Source: Rhynchopus sp. YZ270_cl-10 (lineage: Eukaryota > Euglenozoa > Diplonemea > Diplonemida > Diplonemidae). Taken from it: a stretch of DNA of 64,000 nt. Within the stretch, counting starts at the first letter, position 1, and the number at the start of each line of letters is the position of its first letter. Position numbers and translations under genes: made by a program. The stretch spans positions 1,116,001 through 1,180,000 of the forward strand of contig OZ037869.1 in the NCBI GenBank assembly GCA_964035575.1, read 5' to 3'. Shown piece after piece: positions 53,501 to 62,514 of the stretch. The notes beneath the pieces were generated by a model. It was not told where the DNA came from. It saw only the letters and a list, made by a program, of their open reading frames with translations, and did no database searches.

Positions 53501-54550
53501 AGTGTGCGCACGTTTCTTGCCGGACACAAGGTGGTGATGGTGAAGCCGGAGCGCAACGGGGCGCGTGTTGGTGCGTTTGTCGAGCTTGCGGCGGCGGTGG
53601 GGCAGGCGCAGCTGGCGGAGCTGAACACACGTCCGTACGGCGCACGTGGGCTGCGCATCTCTGTCGATGACGCACAGCCGGGGAACGCGTTCCTGGCTCA
53701 GCGCAGGTGCCCGAAGCTGTGTGGGCCGGGGAAGTACTGCCGCGGGTGGAACCTGAACGGCCACCACGACTGGACGGAGACGTGCTCGTTCCGGCACTCG
53801 CCCGACATGTTTGTGACGCACGGGGCACAGCTGCAGTACGAGACACTGCGACGAGGGACGGCGAAGTACGACGAGCTTGCGGAGGAGGTGGCACGCAAGG
53901 GGCTTGGCGTGGTGACAGGTGTGCGGCGTGTGATCAACACAAAGCAGGAGCAGGCGTACGAGTCGCGGCGGTCGTTCCAGCAGGCGAAGAACGGGTACGT
54001 GGCGGAGAAGGAGCTGTGGCACGGGACGGCGTGCTCTGTGCTCGACACGCTTCTTGAGGGCGGCCTGCAGTGCCCGTCCGACACACTTGCGAGCGACGCG
54101 TGTCCACGCTCCGGGAAGAAGGGGCTGTCGACAACGCTGTGCGGGACGGCGTGCACGCACTGCACAGAGAAGCACAGCTGGGGGATGTGCCACATGTTTG
54201 GGCTTGGGATCTACCTTGCTGACGACGCAGCCAAGTCGCACCGCTACGTCCGACCGCAGGGGCGGCAGCACTCGCTGGTGCGGTGCCGGGTGAACCTCGG
54301 GAGCCCGTACATGATTGAGGGGAACCTGCAGGAGCAGCACGGCCTGCACAACGTTGTGCGCTGTGTCGACCCTAGTGCGCACGTCGACGCCTCGCCGCAC
54401 GAGTGGGACGCCCTGCGTGGCCACGACTCCTACTACGTCAAGGGGCTGGGCCGCAAGGCAAAGCACGGCTACGGGGTCATCAACAACGAGTTTGTGGTCT
54501 TCCACCCAGCCCAGGTTCTCCCGCTGTATGTTGTTGACTACAAGTGTTAA
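50513..54550 (+). CDS. double-PARP protein with PDZ, cold-shock-like, RRM-like and CCCH modules, 1345 aa
   Basis: Intronless, GC-rich. Apparent order: PDZ (about 47-122, LGMVLGDGCVVRKVVKGSPA), cold-shock-like barrel (130-207, GRVVSWNARGYGMVAPD), RRM-like (345-425, TTTRLWIGWLTPTL), second PDZ (485-560, RIAEVTPGSAASVAGM), second cold-shock-like (570-647), short Cys pair (ICMMHLGGKC), first ADP-ribosyltransferase domain (760-925: GFHGTA His830, GAGEYFAKN Tyr860, PRYLIRF), second RRM-like (975-1055), CCCH finger (1066-1096, CPKLCGPGKYC...CSFRH), second ART domain (1100-1345: LWHGTA His1170, GLGIYLAD Tyr1234, NNEF Glu1326). The second has the H-Y-E triad of PARP1-like enzymes. The first has Ile near the third position, as in mono-ADP-ribosylating PARP7/12-type proteins. 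This suggests RNA-linked ADP-ribosylation. ATG 50513 is the first in frame. Confidence 0.8.
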   Translation: MDLSSVVMAKLGSTSTRGSHTTEGEASSCEAASTAASAEATAAPAMRPVQVSLCVQRAHETASLGMVLGDGCVVRKVVKGSPASVAGVIAGMRITHVNGTAVASPGDAKRAGSALLDLHLTGIVDSSTRQRGRVVSWNARGYGMVAPDVPIVLPAGQVYASDDPALYVGKLFCHISQCAHALEVNASVEFNVEIAPEGLRAVGVRLCSTVPSGVDVKRVGLTRTVESIEWWNVNNLHQVGKVVVTGDRTARTLQYSRNGVARPAVRQMVFDGANAVHMPEIEKTLRVPYGPDRVRLVAALRELADRCFVQHNFPSRAAAASLTEEDNEAEQRGGRGSGAMVARTTTRLWIGWLTPTLASRPAQLRRAVEELLEGHKVESVRECPVQDKLAVIVTLAGNRGVTLMQVCELNMREHAGGVRVTIDDAGSRSTRTATQTSSTTTAAKAGADMGRVELAMTVTLPRDLTCVSASSASASASAAPQKKMKMLHTRSMGVRLDSTCRIAEVTPGSAASVAGMCPSMQVEQVAGQAVSTPADVEAALAAHHGKGKDKDKAVDVAVVASMDSSGFVGGRVESWSDRGGVLVPDVPVFVPAGVLPASPSSAVYIGDVLCAPAALPAGVRSLAPGQAVAFRVHYQGGRMRALAVRAAKEGARLQEVAEAAQRNVRAGSDMARVVNHAPKICMMHLGGKCRKLDAKVKTNQAAAAHAQGGMLPRCAGGVHVDLPGTSSPSPSSSPSVHAKASSSEADEKKESEAESLRKVLTRVSPAKLQLLQQQVAEAAKGSHSWCGGQAMQVQEAWQLKNEALEFRFRATEYNMRQATGRAPDMIEGFHGTAEANVLSIALHGFDPLRRAGQVFGAGEYFAKNPNVSVGYCHGGAYMFLCGLILGAADVDHTWVQDMGYYVMKQQGGNIQCLPRYLIRFAPEACPEARLGKALAQFGGEADDAEATLRKMGEDQRGGVEACKGRVDATMMAAHTRCLWMGWLDPELGRDDAAVEASVRTFLAGHKVVMVKPERNGARVGAFVELAAAVGQAQLAELNTRPYGARGLRISVDDAQPGNAFLAQRRCPKLCGPGKYCRGWNLNGHHDWTETCSFRHSPDMFVTHGAQLQYETLRRGTAKYDELAEEVARKGLGVVTGVRRVINTKQEQAYESRRSFQQAKNGYVAEKELWHGTACSVLDTLLEGGLQCPSDTLASDACPRSGKKGLSTTLCGTACTHCTEKHSWGMCHMFGLGIYLADDAAKSHRYVRPQGRQHSLVRCRVNLGSPYMIEGNLQEQHGLHNVVRCVDPSAHVDASPHEWDALRGHDSYYVKGLGRKAKHGYGVINNEFVVFHPAQVLPLYVVDYKC

Positions 54551-54876
54551 AAGGGTTACGAAACGACCATTTGAAAAGTGGGGCTTTGCGCGCAGGTGGC
54601 AACAGCAACAACAGGCGACACTATCCCAGCGATGTTATCGGATTTATCATGAAAAATGCAAAAACAAAACAAATAGAGAAGAAGCTTTGTGTTGGTGTTT
54701 TCCCTGCTTTTATTTGATTGGCGATGCCTGCGTCCGCAGAGACGTTTGCACTTCCTTTCAACATACCTTTGATTCTCCAGGGTTTTTCTCAAAGGATTCT
54801 GTTTGGTTTGAATTTGGTTTGAGTTTCGTTTGCCTTTTTTTTCTTTTTTTTGCTTTTGATACGTTGATCTTAATTA
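54551..54876. other. intergenic
   Basis: Holds a family C stem-loop (54724-54751) and T-rich DNA, then the small MITE at 54877. Confidence 0.5.
54724..54751 (+). repeat. stem-loop repeat family C
   Basis: ATGCCTGCGTCCGCAGAGAC then GTTTGCAC and TTCCTTTCAAC, downstream of the PARP stop codon. Confidence 0.5.
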
Positions 54877-55130
54877 CTGGGGGGGGCCGAATAGTGGATC
54901 CCCCCTAAATAGTAGATCCCCCCTGTATAATTTTTTTTCCACATATTACCACAACTACTCAAAACATGAAATCTGTTGCTTTATTGGACTCATCGGGCAT
55001 TTTTGTGACCTGGACATGGGGGTCAGACTCCACTTTCGAGCACCTAAAATATGGTCAAAAAAATTGGAGTCTAAAATTTAGGGGGGTATCTACTATTCAA
55101 AGGGGGGATCTACTATTCGACCCCCCCCAG
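54877..55130. mobile_element. 254-bp MITE with TA target duplication
   Basis: The long TIRs, about 50 bp, start CTGGGGGGGGCCGAATAGTG and are mirrored by CTACTATTCGACCCCCCCCAG. Each contains two AATAGT(A)GATCCCCCCT units. TA lies on both sides (54875-54876 and 55131-55132), as in Tc1/mariner-type or Harbinger-type elements. There is no coding capacity. Confidence 0.85.
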
Positions 55131-55961
55131 TAAGCATATTTATGCTTTCCCTTACCTTCCATATTTTTCGTTCTTCTTTTGTGTTGTGTAGGATTGAGTG
55201 CGTGGCTGTTGCTGTGGTGATGTGGGCAGTCTTTTTGGCATATTCGTCTCCTCCCCTCATTTTTCTTCCCCTTCCCTGTGCACCACGTGTACCAGGTCTA
55301 ACCCTCTTTTTTCCCACCTGCCGCCAGCTCTCCTCATCAGGCAATATCGTTTGTCTTTTGAGGGGTGCTGTTGCTGCTGCAGAGTGAAGTACATAATACC
55401 CTTCCAAAGGGGAGGGAGAGCGAACTTGCACATGCAGAGAGAATAGAAAGCCCACCTTTTTTGTACGCACCACACAGCGAATACCACAGTCTTTGGTTGC
55501 ACAGTTTTTGTGTGCTAAAGCGCACACGATCCCAACCTACAAACAACAACACAGTACGTTGAATTTGAGGAATATGTCGACAAAAATAAGTTACAGCGAG
55601 AAGGAAAAAAAAAGTGACACCCAACGAAGAAGTCTTTTGGACCACCAGTGGCCCTTCCCTCCCCCTACTGTTCGTCATGAAATATTAGGTGGCAAGTCTT
55701 CTTTCGAATGAGCGGCTGTTTTGTTTTCAATTTCTTCACAACCACACAACCACCCTCGCTGTCGTTGCGCCTTGTGTTCCTTACATTGCAACGTGAAACC
55801 AGGTGGGAGAAAGTGAGACACAAACCTGACGAGGCCGCATGCGGTGGAACCAGTGCTCCGCTTTTGCAGTGAGCTGGTGCCACGGAATGTTGCCGAGAAA
55901 CAAACATTTGGCCGTCTCAACATTTTAGTAAGGGAACTTCACATTGCTCCAAATTCACCTT
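55131..55961. other. intergenic
   Basis: Mixed composition with no repeat family recognised. A 45-codon frame (55575-55711, MSTKISYSEKEKKSDTQRRS) is too short and unsupported to call. Confidence 0.4.
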
Positions 55962-56508
55962 CACATCCAAGAGTTTTACGCACACCCCCCTTGATCCACC
56001 ATTGCGAGGGGAGAGGTCGACTTGTCCCCTCTGAGAAAACAGCTGACGTGGACAACTGAAGAGAATGATGACAAAACTTAATAATTTGGCAATTTGCGTA
56101 TGAAGCCACGCTGTTGATTACAACATTAAGAAGACGAGACTGACCACGTTGCACCACACCACACCACATCACATCACACCAACAACGTCCACTCACTGCA
56201 CCTGCGGCTGTATTGTGCCGACGGGTGTGAACCAGTAGGCGGAGAAACACATGTATCTCTGAACACCTCCACACACACCACACACGGAAGAGATGAAAAT
56301 GATGATAAAACTATTATTCATGCGTGTCTTTAAACGGACTCCTTTGCGGGAATGTTGAGAAACAATTTTGGCTACGTCTGACAACACAACACACAACACC
56401 TCTCTGTGGCATGATGATCTATCAGCAGTCTCCCTCTTCCGAATGGCTTTGACGAATGCCTGCGACTACGAACCTGGGACACTTTGTTGTCCTACTTGCG
56501 CTGACCAC
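55962..56508 (+). promoter_or_regulatory. duplicated 5'-flank module, copy 3 (upstream of the BRO1 gene)
   Basis: Matches copy 1 from AAGAGTTTTACGCACACCCC to TGTCCTACTTGCGCTGACCA, almost base for base (one clear difference is CACTTTG for CACGTTG). It lacks the first 130 bp of the full module. It ends 172 bp before the BRO1 start. As in copy 1, an ATG at 56456 (MPATTNLGHFVVLLALTT) is in frame with the downstream gene. Confidence 0.75.
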
Positions 56509-56680
56509 CCCACCACCCCCTTCCCCCAATTGCCAACCACACTGTATTTCACCACTTCCTTTCACTTATAACCACCCACAAGCCACACTGGGAGATTCCC
56601 TCACCCTTGACACACCCCGATCCTGCTCCTTCCCCCCCACCCCACCCCACCCACCCACCAATACAGACACACGACACAAC

Positions 56681-58131
56681 ATGGCAGAACCAACTGTGTT
56701 CGCGACGTCGTTTCCTTTAAAGGAAACAAACGAGGTGGACTATGCGAAGAAGGCAGGCACGAGTGGAGTGCTCAAGAAGATGAACGCACGCCTCTTTGAT
56801 GAGGTGTCTGCGGCACGCAAGACGATGTGCCGGGCAATGGTGAAGGACAACGACGTGGGCGACACAGGCTACACCGCCGCGTCTGAGGCGTACCTCGCAC
56901 TGCTCGCAGGCATGATGCCTGGCGGGCCTGCCGAGTTCCTCCGCAGCGCCACATACTTCTACTGGGGTGTCTCTGTAGGCCCAAAGTCGACCCTCTCCAC
57001 GAAGGACACCACATACGAGGCGGCAAGCGTGATCCTCAACCTCGCAATCCTCGAAATGCGCAAAGCCGTTGCACAGCTTGCTACAGTAGGCCGTTCAAAT
57101 GCGGAGCGTGTCGAAAAGGATTGTTATCGGCTATTTTCACAGGCTGCAGGGAAGTTTCAGGCTGCGTACGACCTCATGCGGGAGGTGACACTGAACGAGC
57201 ATTTCCCGCTTGATGCACAGATTGATATGATAGAAGGTGCGAAGTTTCTTTGCCTTGGTCAAGCCCAGGAGTGTGCACTGTCGAAGACTGCGAGGGACCC
57301 TGCGAACCGAGGCAAAGCCCTGCTTGCGAAACTGGCAAGCCAGGCGCATCAGTTGTACCAGACTGCGGTCGATGCCTTCGCAGCCTTTGAGAAGGCAGGT
57401 GGTGCGGATCCCATCTTCATCAAGCTCCGACAGTTCGCAGGCGCCAAAGCCCTCGGCCTCAAAGTAAAGACCTTCCACCTGCAGGCTCTCTTCTACGCAA
57501 AGGAGAACAAAATGGCAGAGGCAAAATCTGCAGTCGCCGTTGCCGCTGAGCACAGCGCTGCGTTGCAAGCACAATACAGCAGAGGGTATGTCACGTCTAC
57601 GCCTTTTCTGGCCCTGGTCACACACTGTCAGGGATTTGTATTTCAAGATCCACAATGTACCCATTATAAGGGTTTTCGAGAAATGACACAACAATGTTCA
57701 CATTCACAGCGTCGAGAAACCGCTTGCTGCCTTTGTAGACGCGCTTGCAACAGAGCAGAACCGGATGGACCATAAGATATCTGGTGAAGCACGTGTCTCT
57801 GGCAAGCACCAAGCACTTGAGGCACCTGTTGCCATGATAGAACCCCAAGGTATGCAACTTGACGCTTGTCTGCGTTTTTTGTCAATGATTTCAACGTACA
57901 AACACTGCCTTTTCCCTTCACAGTATTGGCCCAACCAGTTGCGTATGCGTTCCCAGCAATGAGCGGGTCGTGGTCAGCTAGCGCTGCTGCGGTATGTACT
58001 ATTGGCGTTCTTCCAACGATTTTATAATAGCTACAGTTTCTGTCCTTCCTTAGGACATCTCTCTCAGAGAGTTCTTGCAAAATATGAAGAATCATGTATT
58101 CTTTTCTTCATTCTACAGGGATTTCAGCTGA
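56681..58131 (+). CDS. BRO1-domain protein, four exons, 396 aa
   Basis: Exons 56681-57585, 57710-57849, 57924-57991 and 58054-58131. Donors are GTATGT, GTATGC and GTATGT, acceptors CACAG, CACAG and TTAG, and all phases agree. The product begins MAEPTVFATSFPLKETNEVD, as BRO1 proteins do, and continues as the elongated helical TPR-like BRO1 fold (SAAEYLALLAGM-type region; ATYFYWGVSVGPKST; EGAKFLCLGQAQECALSKTA; LQALFYAKENKMAEAKSAVA). Exon 2 gives EKPLAAFVDALATEQNRMDH, the family's ENNFIYH-like segment. BRO1 domains (ALIX, Bro1, Rim20) bind ESCRT-III on endosomes. It has only the BRO1 domain, without a V-domain or Pro-rich tail. I choose the start at 56681; an upstream in-frame ATG (56456) lies in the duplicated module. 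Confidence 0.8.
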
Positions 58132-58790
58132 AATGAAGACCTTTTCGCACAGTGCTGTCATGATTGGTAGTGTTTTCTGCAGTGTTGTCGGCATTGTCTT
58201 TTCTGTTCGGGAGTGGACCTATTTTTCGCTCAATTATTCTGCTTCGTTACACAAACTTCCGATTGTGGTTTTGTGCCCCATCTCCCCCCCTCAAGAATTG
58301 CTAGCCTCACGGTTCTTCGGATCTCTTGCCTTTTGTCTATGATGCATAAAGCCAGTATGGTGCTGCGTTTTGCACCTTTTTTGTGTGTTGTGCACTGTCG
58401 GGTGCCGATGAACGTACAAATTTAAAAGAAAAAAATTGCAATTTCCCCTCATCGTTCCCCCAGTTTATCAGAGTTTCGCGCGTTCGAAACAAAATATGCC
58501 CGAAAATTGAAAAAAAACGTGTGCAGGAGGGGGAAAAATCGCGGTTAGAAAAGTAGGAGAGGTTCAATTTTTTCCCCCGAACGTCGTACGAACTGTGCGT
58601 CCGAAAAAATTGCCCTAAAAAATGGAGACTCACGTTCGAACCTCTATTTTGCCCAACAAAAAATCCCCCCTCCTCAGAACACATACACAAAATACACAAA
58701 AAAACGGGAGGTATCTAACTGTGCACCCCTTCTCTCTCTCTCTCTCTCTTTCTTCCTTTCTTCCTTTTCTTCTTCCCCCTTCACTGGGCC
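58132..58790. other. intergenic
   Basis: No gene or listed repeat family except a weak family C-like segment (GTGCACTGTCGGGTGCCGAT, 58389). A CTCTCTCT run precedes the spartin-like gene. Confidence 0.45.
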
Positions 58791-60248
58791 ATGCCACAAG
58801 AAGCATGCAACGGACGACGCAAGTCAGTCGCACTTGGCCTCCGAGAACAGATCGACAACATCGAACACGAAATTGTGCTCAGCATTGAGGTATACCACTG
58901 TCTCCCCTTTATTTTATGTTGTACTTTCATCCGGATGGCTGGCATCGTACGTGGTGCCTGCATCAACAACTACAGTTTATACTATTCTCACCACCACCAC
59001 ACCACCACACCACACCTCCACCCCTACCACCACCACAGGGAACAGAACTCGTCTGCATCGCCCAAGGACAGCGAGCCTCTCTCGCATCCGATGTTGACCT
59101 TGAGATACGAACGGTATGTGCCCACCCCCACCTCCCCACCCCCTAGAGTTCCACCACCACCACCACCACAGTACCAAGCATCCGAACTCTCCCGCGGTAT
59201 TGTCGACCGCATGGAGCCTGCGAACACCAACGTCTTCGAGGGCTCCACCTTCCATGTCCTTGTCTGCGAACGCCTTGTCCTGAACCTCACAAAAAAATGC
59301 ATCATCGTAAAAAGCGCGCCCCGTGTCTTTACTGTTCTGCTTCCAACACGGTTTGTGGAGGTACGGATGAACGAAGATGAGGATGTCGTTGATGATGAGG
59401 AGGTAGATCTGTTTGAAGATCTCGCACGGGACCACGCACAGCTGCGGGTGAAGGGTGTGAAGCCCCCTAAGGGCAGAGTGCCCATTGCATTGACGGATGA
59501 GGGGAAGCCTCTGGAGGACGGTATTGGCGATGTGATAGGGGGGGAGATTCGAAGCGCAGCACATTTCCTTGCAAAGCGGATCATCGAACGGAGAGGTGAG
59601 TTGTGCGACACTGTGCGTGGGATGAGCAAAAAGGCGAACCTCATCCTCCGTCCCTGCGCGCCGGGAAGCGAAGTTCGTGTCCACCAGAACACCCTGGACA
59701 ACCTCCGTAGGGCGCGTATTGTGTGCACGAATGCTACTGATTCTGTCGCAAAAAATAAAGGTCTTATTCGGGGTGTGAGTAAGCAGATTGGTCATGCAGT
59801 TGGGGATGAACTGCAGGAATCCCCCTTTGGGCAAAACCTGAACAAACACAGAGGGCTGCGTGAGGCGAGGAGGGTGCTTATTGCTACCTTGGATTCGAGC
59901 GATGAATTGTTCGCTGCGGCAGCGAAATTGCCGCAAGACATTTTGCGAGCCGTTTTCGACGCAGTTCTCGACATCATCGGTCACGTCTGGGGTGACCGTG
60001 CAGCAGAAGGAGGAAAACACAGTCTCGGCATGCTTGCAGACTTTCTTTCCATAAAATGGGCGTTTGAATGGGCGTACCCTTCCTCTCTCGCCTTCTGTGG
60101 GATAAAGGCGATGACACACACTGCATGTGACAACCCTTCCAACAAAGTGTTGGAACACATGGAAAACAAACGCAGCAAAAATGAAAAAGAAAAGATCATG
60201 CGAAGTGTCATTCTCAACGACCTCAAAAAGGAATATGGGATAAAATAA
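58791..60248 (+). CDS. spartin/senescence-domain protein, three exons, 416 aa
   Basis: Exons 58791-58889, 59039-59113 and 59172-60248, introns GTATAC...CACAG and GTATGT...CACAG, all phase 0. The frame also reads through the introns, but the intron translation is His/Pro-rich and unlike protein. The last 240 residues match the senescence domain of spartin and plant ERD7 proteins: helical Gly/Ala-rich segments including GEIRSAAHFLAKRIIERRGE, ARIVCTNATDSVAKNKGLIR, GVSKQIGHAVGDEL and, near the end, SLAFCGIKAMTHTA (human spartin has NNIGIKAM at the same place). An acidic linker (NEDEDVVDDEEVDLFEDLA) precedes it. Spartin acts at endosomes and lipid droplets. No MIT domain is visible, as in plant members. 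Intron 1 holds a family I repeat. Confidence 0.75.
   Translation: MPQEACNGRRKSVALGLREQIDNIEHEIVLSIEVYHCLPFILCCTFIRMAGIVRGACINNYSLYYSHHHHTTTPHLHPYHHHREQNSSASPKDSEPLSHPMLTLRYERYVPTPTSPPPRVPPPPPPQYQASELSRGIVDRMEPANTNVFEGSTFHVLVCERLVLNLTKKCIIVKSAPRVFTVLLPTRFVEVRMNEDEDVVDDEEVDLFEDLARDHAQLRVKGVKPPKGRVPIALTDEGKPLEDGIGDVIGGEIRSAAHFLAKRIIERRGELCDTVRGMSKKANLILRPCAPGSEVRVHQNTLDNLRRARIVCTNATDSVAKNKGLIRGVSKQIGHAVGDELQESPFGQNLNKHRGLREARRVLIATLDSSDELFAAAAKLPQDILRAVFDAVLDIIGHVWGDRAAEGGKHSLGMLADFLSIKWAFEWAYPSSLAFCGIKAMTHTACDNPSNKVLEHMENKRSKNEKEKIMRSVILNDLKKEYGIK
58921..58970 (+). repeat. dispersed repeat family I, inside an intron
   Basis: TACTTTCATCCGGATGGCTG then GCATCGTACGTGGTGCCTGC and ATCAACAAC, in intron 1 of the spartin-like gene. 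It closely matches 34287-34345. Confidence 0.7.
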
Positions 60249-60676
60249 AAAAGGGCAACGGAGGAGGGTGGGGGCAAATTAACATTTAGACAGGTTTCAA
60301 AATTTGGTGTTTTCTTTTTTCTTTTTCAAACGAAGATGATACAAACGTGGTGATATCATGTTCCTTTGCGCCTTAAACTTTTAAGGCCCCCTGTTCAACA
60401 ACATAAAAAAAACAAAACAATACTGTAGCTGGTGTGCCTGCATAGGACATTTTTTGCACAAAATCTACCTTTTTTTTTTCGCCCTTTCGTCCTTTTCAGC
60501 CACATCAAGACTGCGGTTTTTGTTATAAAAAAATCTTGGGAGAACTTTCCCATTGTTTTCAAAAAACAACAACAGCAAAACTTAAATTAACACTAGATGG
60601 ACAGCGTTTTCCCGCCCAGCGAAAAATCTTAGCATTTTTGCGTGGACCTTTTTTTTTCTTCTTTTTTTTTTTTGTA
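60249..60676. other. intergenic
   Basis: A/T-rich. No gene and no recognised repeat up to the inverted-repeat element. Confidence 0.45.
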
Positions 60677-60899
60677 TCGGACATACAAGTATAACGGCCG
60701 TCACGACGGGAAAAAATTTTTTTAGTCGGGGAGGTCACGGCCGTGAAGAAAATCTGAAAAATTTAACGGCCGTGAAATTTTGCATTGATCACGGCCGTGA
60801 AATATTTCCACGCTTTTTGCTTGTTTCTTCTTTTTCGTTCGTAGACAGGGCCAACCCCCTTTCCCATCCCTCCCAAGTCATTCTTGGGGGGTAAAAGCA

Positions 60900-61121
60900 A
60901 CATAAAAAGTGCAAAAAAAGTCGGCCCACTGCGATCGGGAAGCTGACGACACGAATGAGCACTTATGGTGGTCCTGCCCTGCCTGCGATGCTATACGCTC
61001 AGATCCTAGTTTCCACTTCGTCACAACTGCTGACAGGTCGCCGTGGCCTAACTGTGTGTCGAACTGTGGAGTTATCCCTACTGCCCTGAAGGACAGTATT
61101 GATGCTACCTCCAGCGTCTGA
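60900..61121 (+). pseudogene. C-terminal remnant of a non-LTR retrotransposon (LINE) ORF2
   Basis: The frame reads HCDREADDTNEHLWWSCPAC then DAIRSDP...WPNCVSNCGVIPTAL. A Cys/His cluster with EHLWW.CP.C, followed by WP.C...CGV.P, is the pattern found after the reverse transcriptase in many protist L1-like elements. Only about 70 residues remain before the stop; the reverse transcriptase and endonuclease are not present nearby. It sits inside the inverted-repeat element, presumably captured or inserted there. Confidence 0.5.
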
Positions 61122-62025
61122 TGGGGAGCATCCTCATACACCGGTTGTCTCTGAACAACAGCCTCCGTATCAACAATCTGCCACTCACGCCTGGAGAACA
61201 GCTCAGCTGCAACCTTTGTTCCGCCCCACTATGACTTCGACCGGATTCCACTCTCACAGGAAATGGACTTATCCAAACCATCACCTGCGTGCCCTGCGCT
61301 CCTGGCTCTCCTCACTGCGCTGGTCTCCCGCTGCCCGCCCACGTTTTCACCCTACTGTGAATTGTAATTGGAGCGTGTGGCATTTCTGAGCACTTGTACG
61401 TGCTCCCGGTTCTTCAGAGTAGCATATTTCTCGTGTTTCAGCACTTGTAACCCGGTTCTTGAGCAAAGTACTCTTCTCATATTTGATGGGCTTTCCGTTG
61501 TGGAGCACACATCAATACTGTGAGACGAACCTCATCTGTGTTGAATCATTTGCGGTGTTCTTCAGCTTCCAGTGCAAAATCTTCCGACAGAATCAGCACA
61601 CCATTGAACAACTATCCTCCGTCTTTTTTGTCGGAAAATAGACCGCATCACGTTTTGCACACCTCTAGATCTTCTTCGCTACGTTGGTGAGATACGCGCA
61701 GAGGGAGGGGTCCACCCTTTTGCTCCCGTGGACTTGTACTGTTTGCCCGATGGTTTCTTTGGCACAAGAGTGATGAACGGGCTTGAGTGAGTCCAAACAC
61801 ATCCTTCTCGGGCAAAGAGTAATAAGAGGTTGTGAGACGCTCGGGACGTTGCGTTTCAGTATGCAGAACTGAAAGGCAGTGTTAAAACCAGAAGATTACA
61901 GATGGCGGGTCAGATGCTGTGTCACTTACCCCATCAGGTAGATGAGAGCCAGCACCTTCAGAGCAGTGAACACAACACACCGTGGGCACAATACATGTGC
62001 CAAAAGGCAACAAGACCCTACAAGG

Positions 62026-62514
62026 ACTGTGTACTGTGTACTGTGTACTGTGTACTGTGTACTGTGTACTGTGTACTGTGTACTGTGTACTGTGTACTGT
62101 GTACTGTGTACTGTGTACTGTGTACTGTGTACTGTGTACTGTGTACTGTGTACTGTGTACTGTGTACTGTGTACTGTGTACTGTGTACTGTGTACTGTGT
62201 ACTGTGTACTGTGTACTGTGTACTGTGTACTGTGTACTGTGTACTGTGTACTGTGTACTGTGTACTGTGTACTGTGTACTGTGTACTGTGTACTGTGTAC
62301 TGTGTACTGTGTACTGTGTACTGTGTACTGTGTACTGTGTACTGTGTACTGTGTACTGTGTACTGTGTACTGTGTACTGTGTACTGTGTACTGTGTACTG
62401 TGTACTGTGTACTGTGTACTGTGTACTGTGTACTGTGTACTGTGTACTGTGTACTGTGTACTGTGTACTGTGTACTGTGTACTGTGTACTGTGTACTGTG
62501 TACTGTGTACTGTG
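62026..62514. repeat. tandem repeat, 7-bp unit ACTGTGT, about 70 copies
   Basis: An essentially perfect 489-bp array. The 7-bp unit has no stop in any forward frame or in at least one reverse frame, so it creates long false ORFs reading CVLCTVY or TVHSTQY. The resemblance to telomeric repeats is only in unit length; it lies inside the inverted-repeat element, not at a chromosome end. Confidence 0.95.

Noticed and set aside
50501-54505. Several long antisense frames (up to 580 codons) opposite the PARP gene
   Set aside because: Antisense frames stay open in GC-rich, codon-biased genes; their translations are Arg/Pro/His/Ala-rich with no known domain. The same holds opposite the DUF6748 and S37 genes.
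45487-56283. A conserved minus-strand frame of 114-127 codons in all three duplicated modules
   Set aside because: It is kept only because the DNA is nearly identical; there is no recognised domain, and the copies end in different sequence. A short peptide cannot be fully excluded.
58791-60248. A single-exon 485-residue reading of the spartin-like gene
   Set aside because: The extra residues come from His/Pro-rich CCACCA tracts bounded by perfect GTATAC/GTATGT and CACAG sites, so they are introns that happen to be open.
62026-62514. Heptamer array as a telomere
   Set aside because: Unit ACTGTGT is not a known telomeric repeat, the array lies inside an inverted-repeat element, and a normal gene follows.
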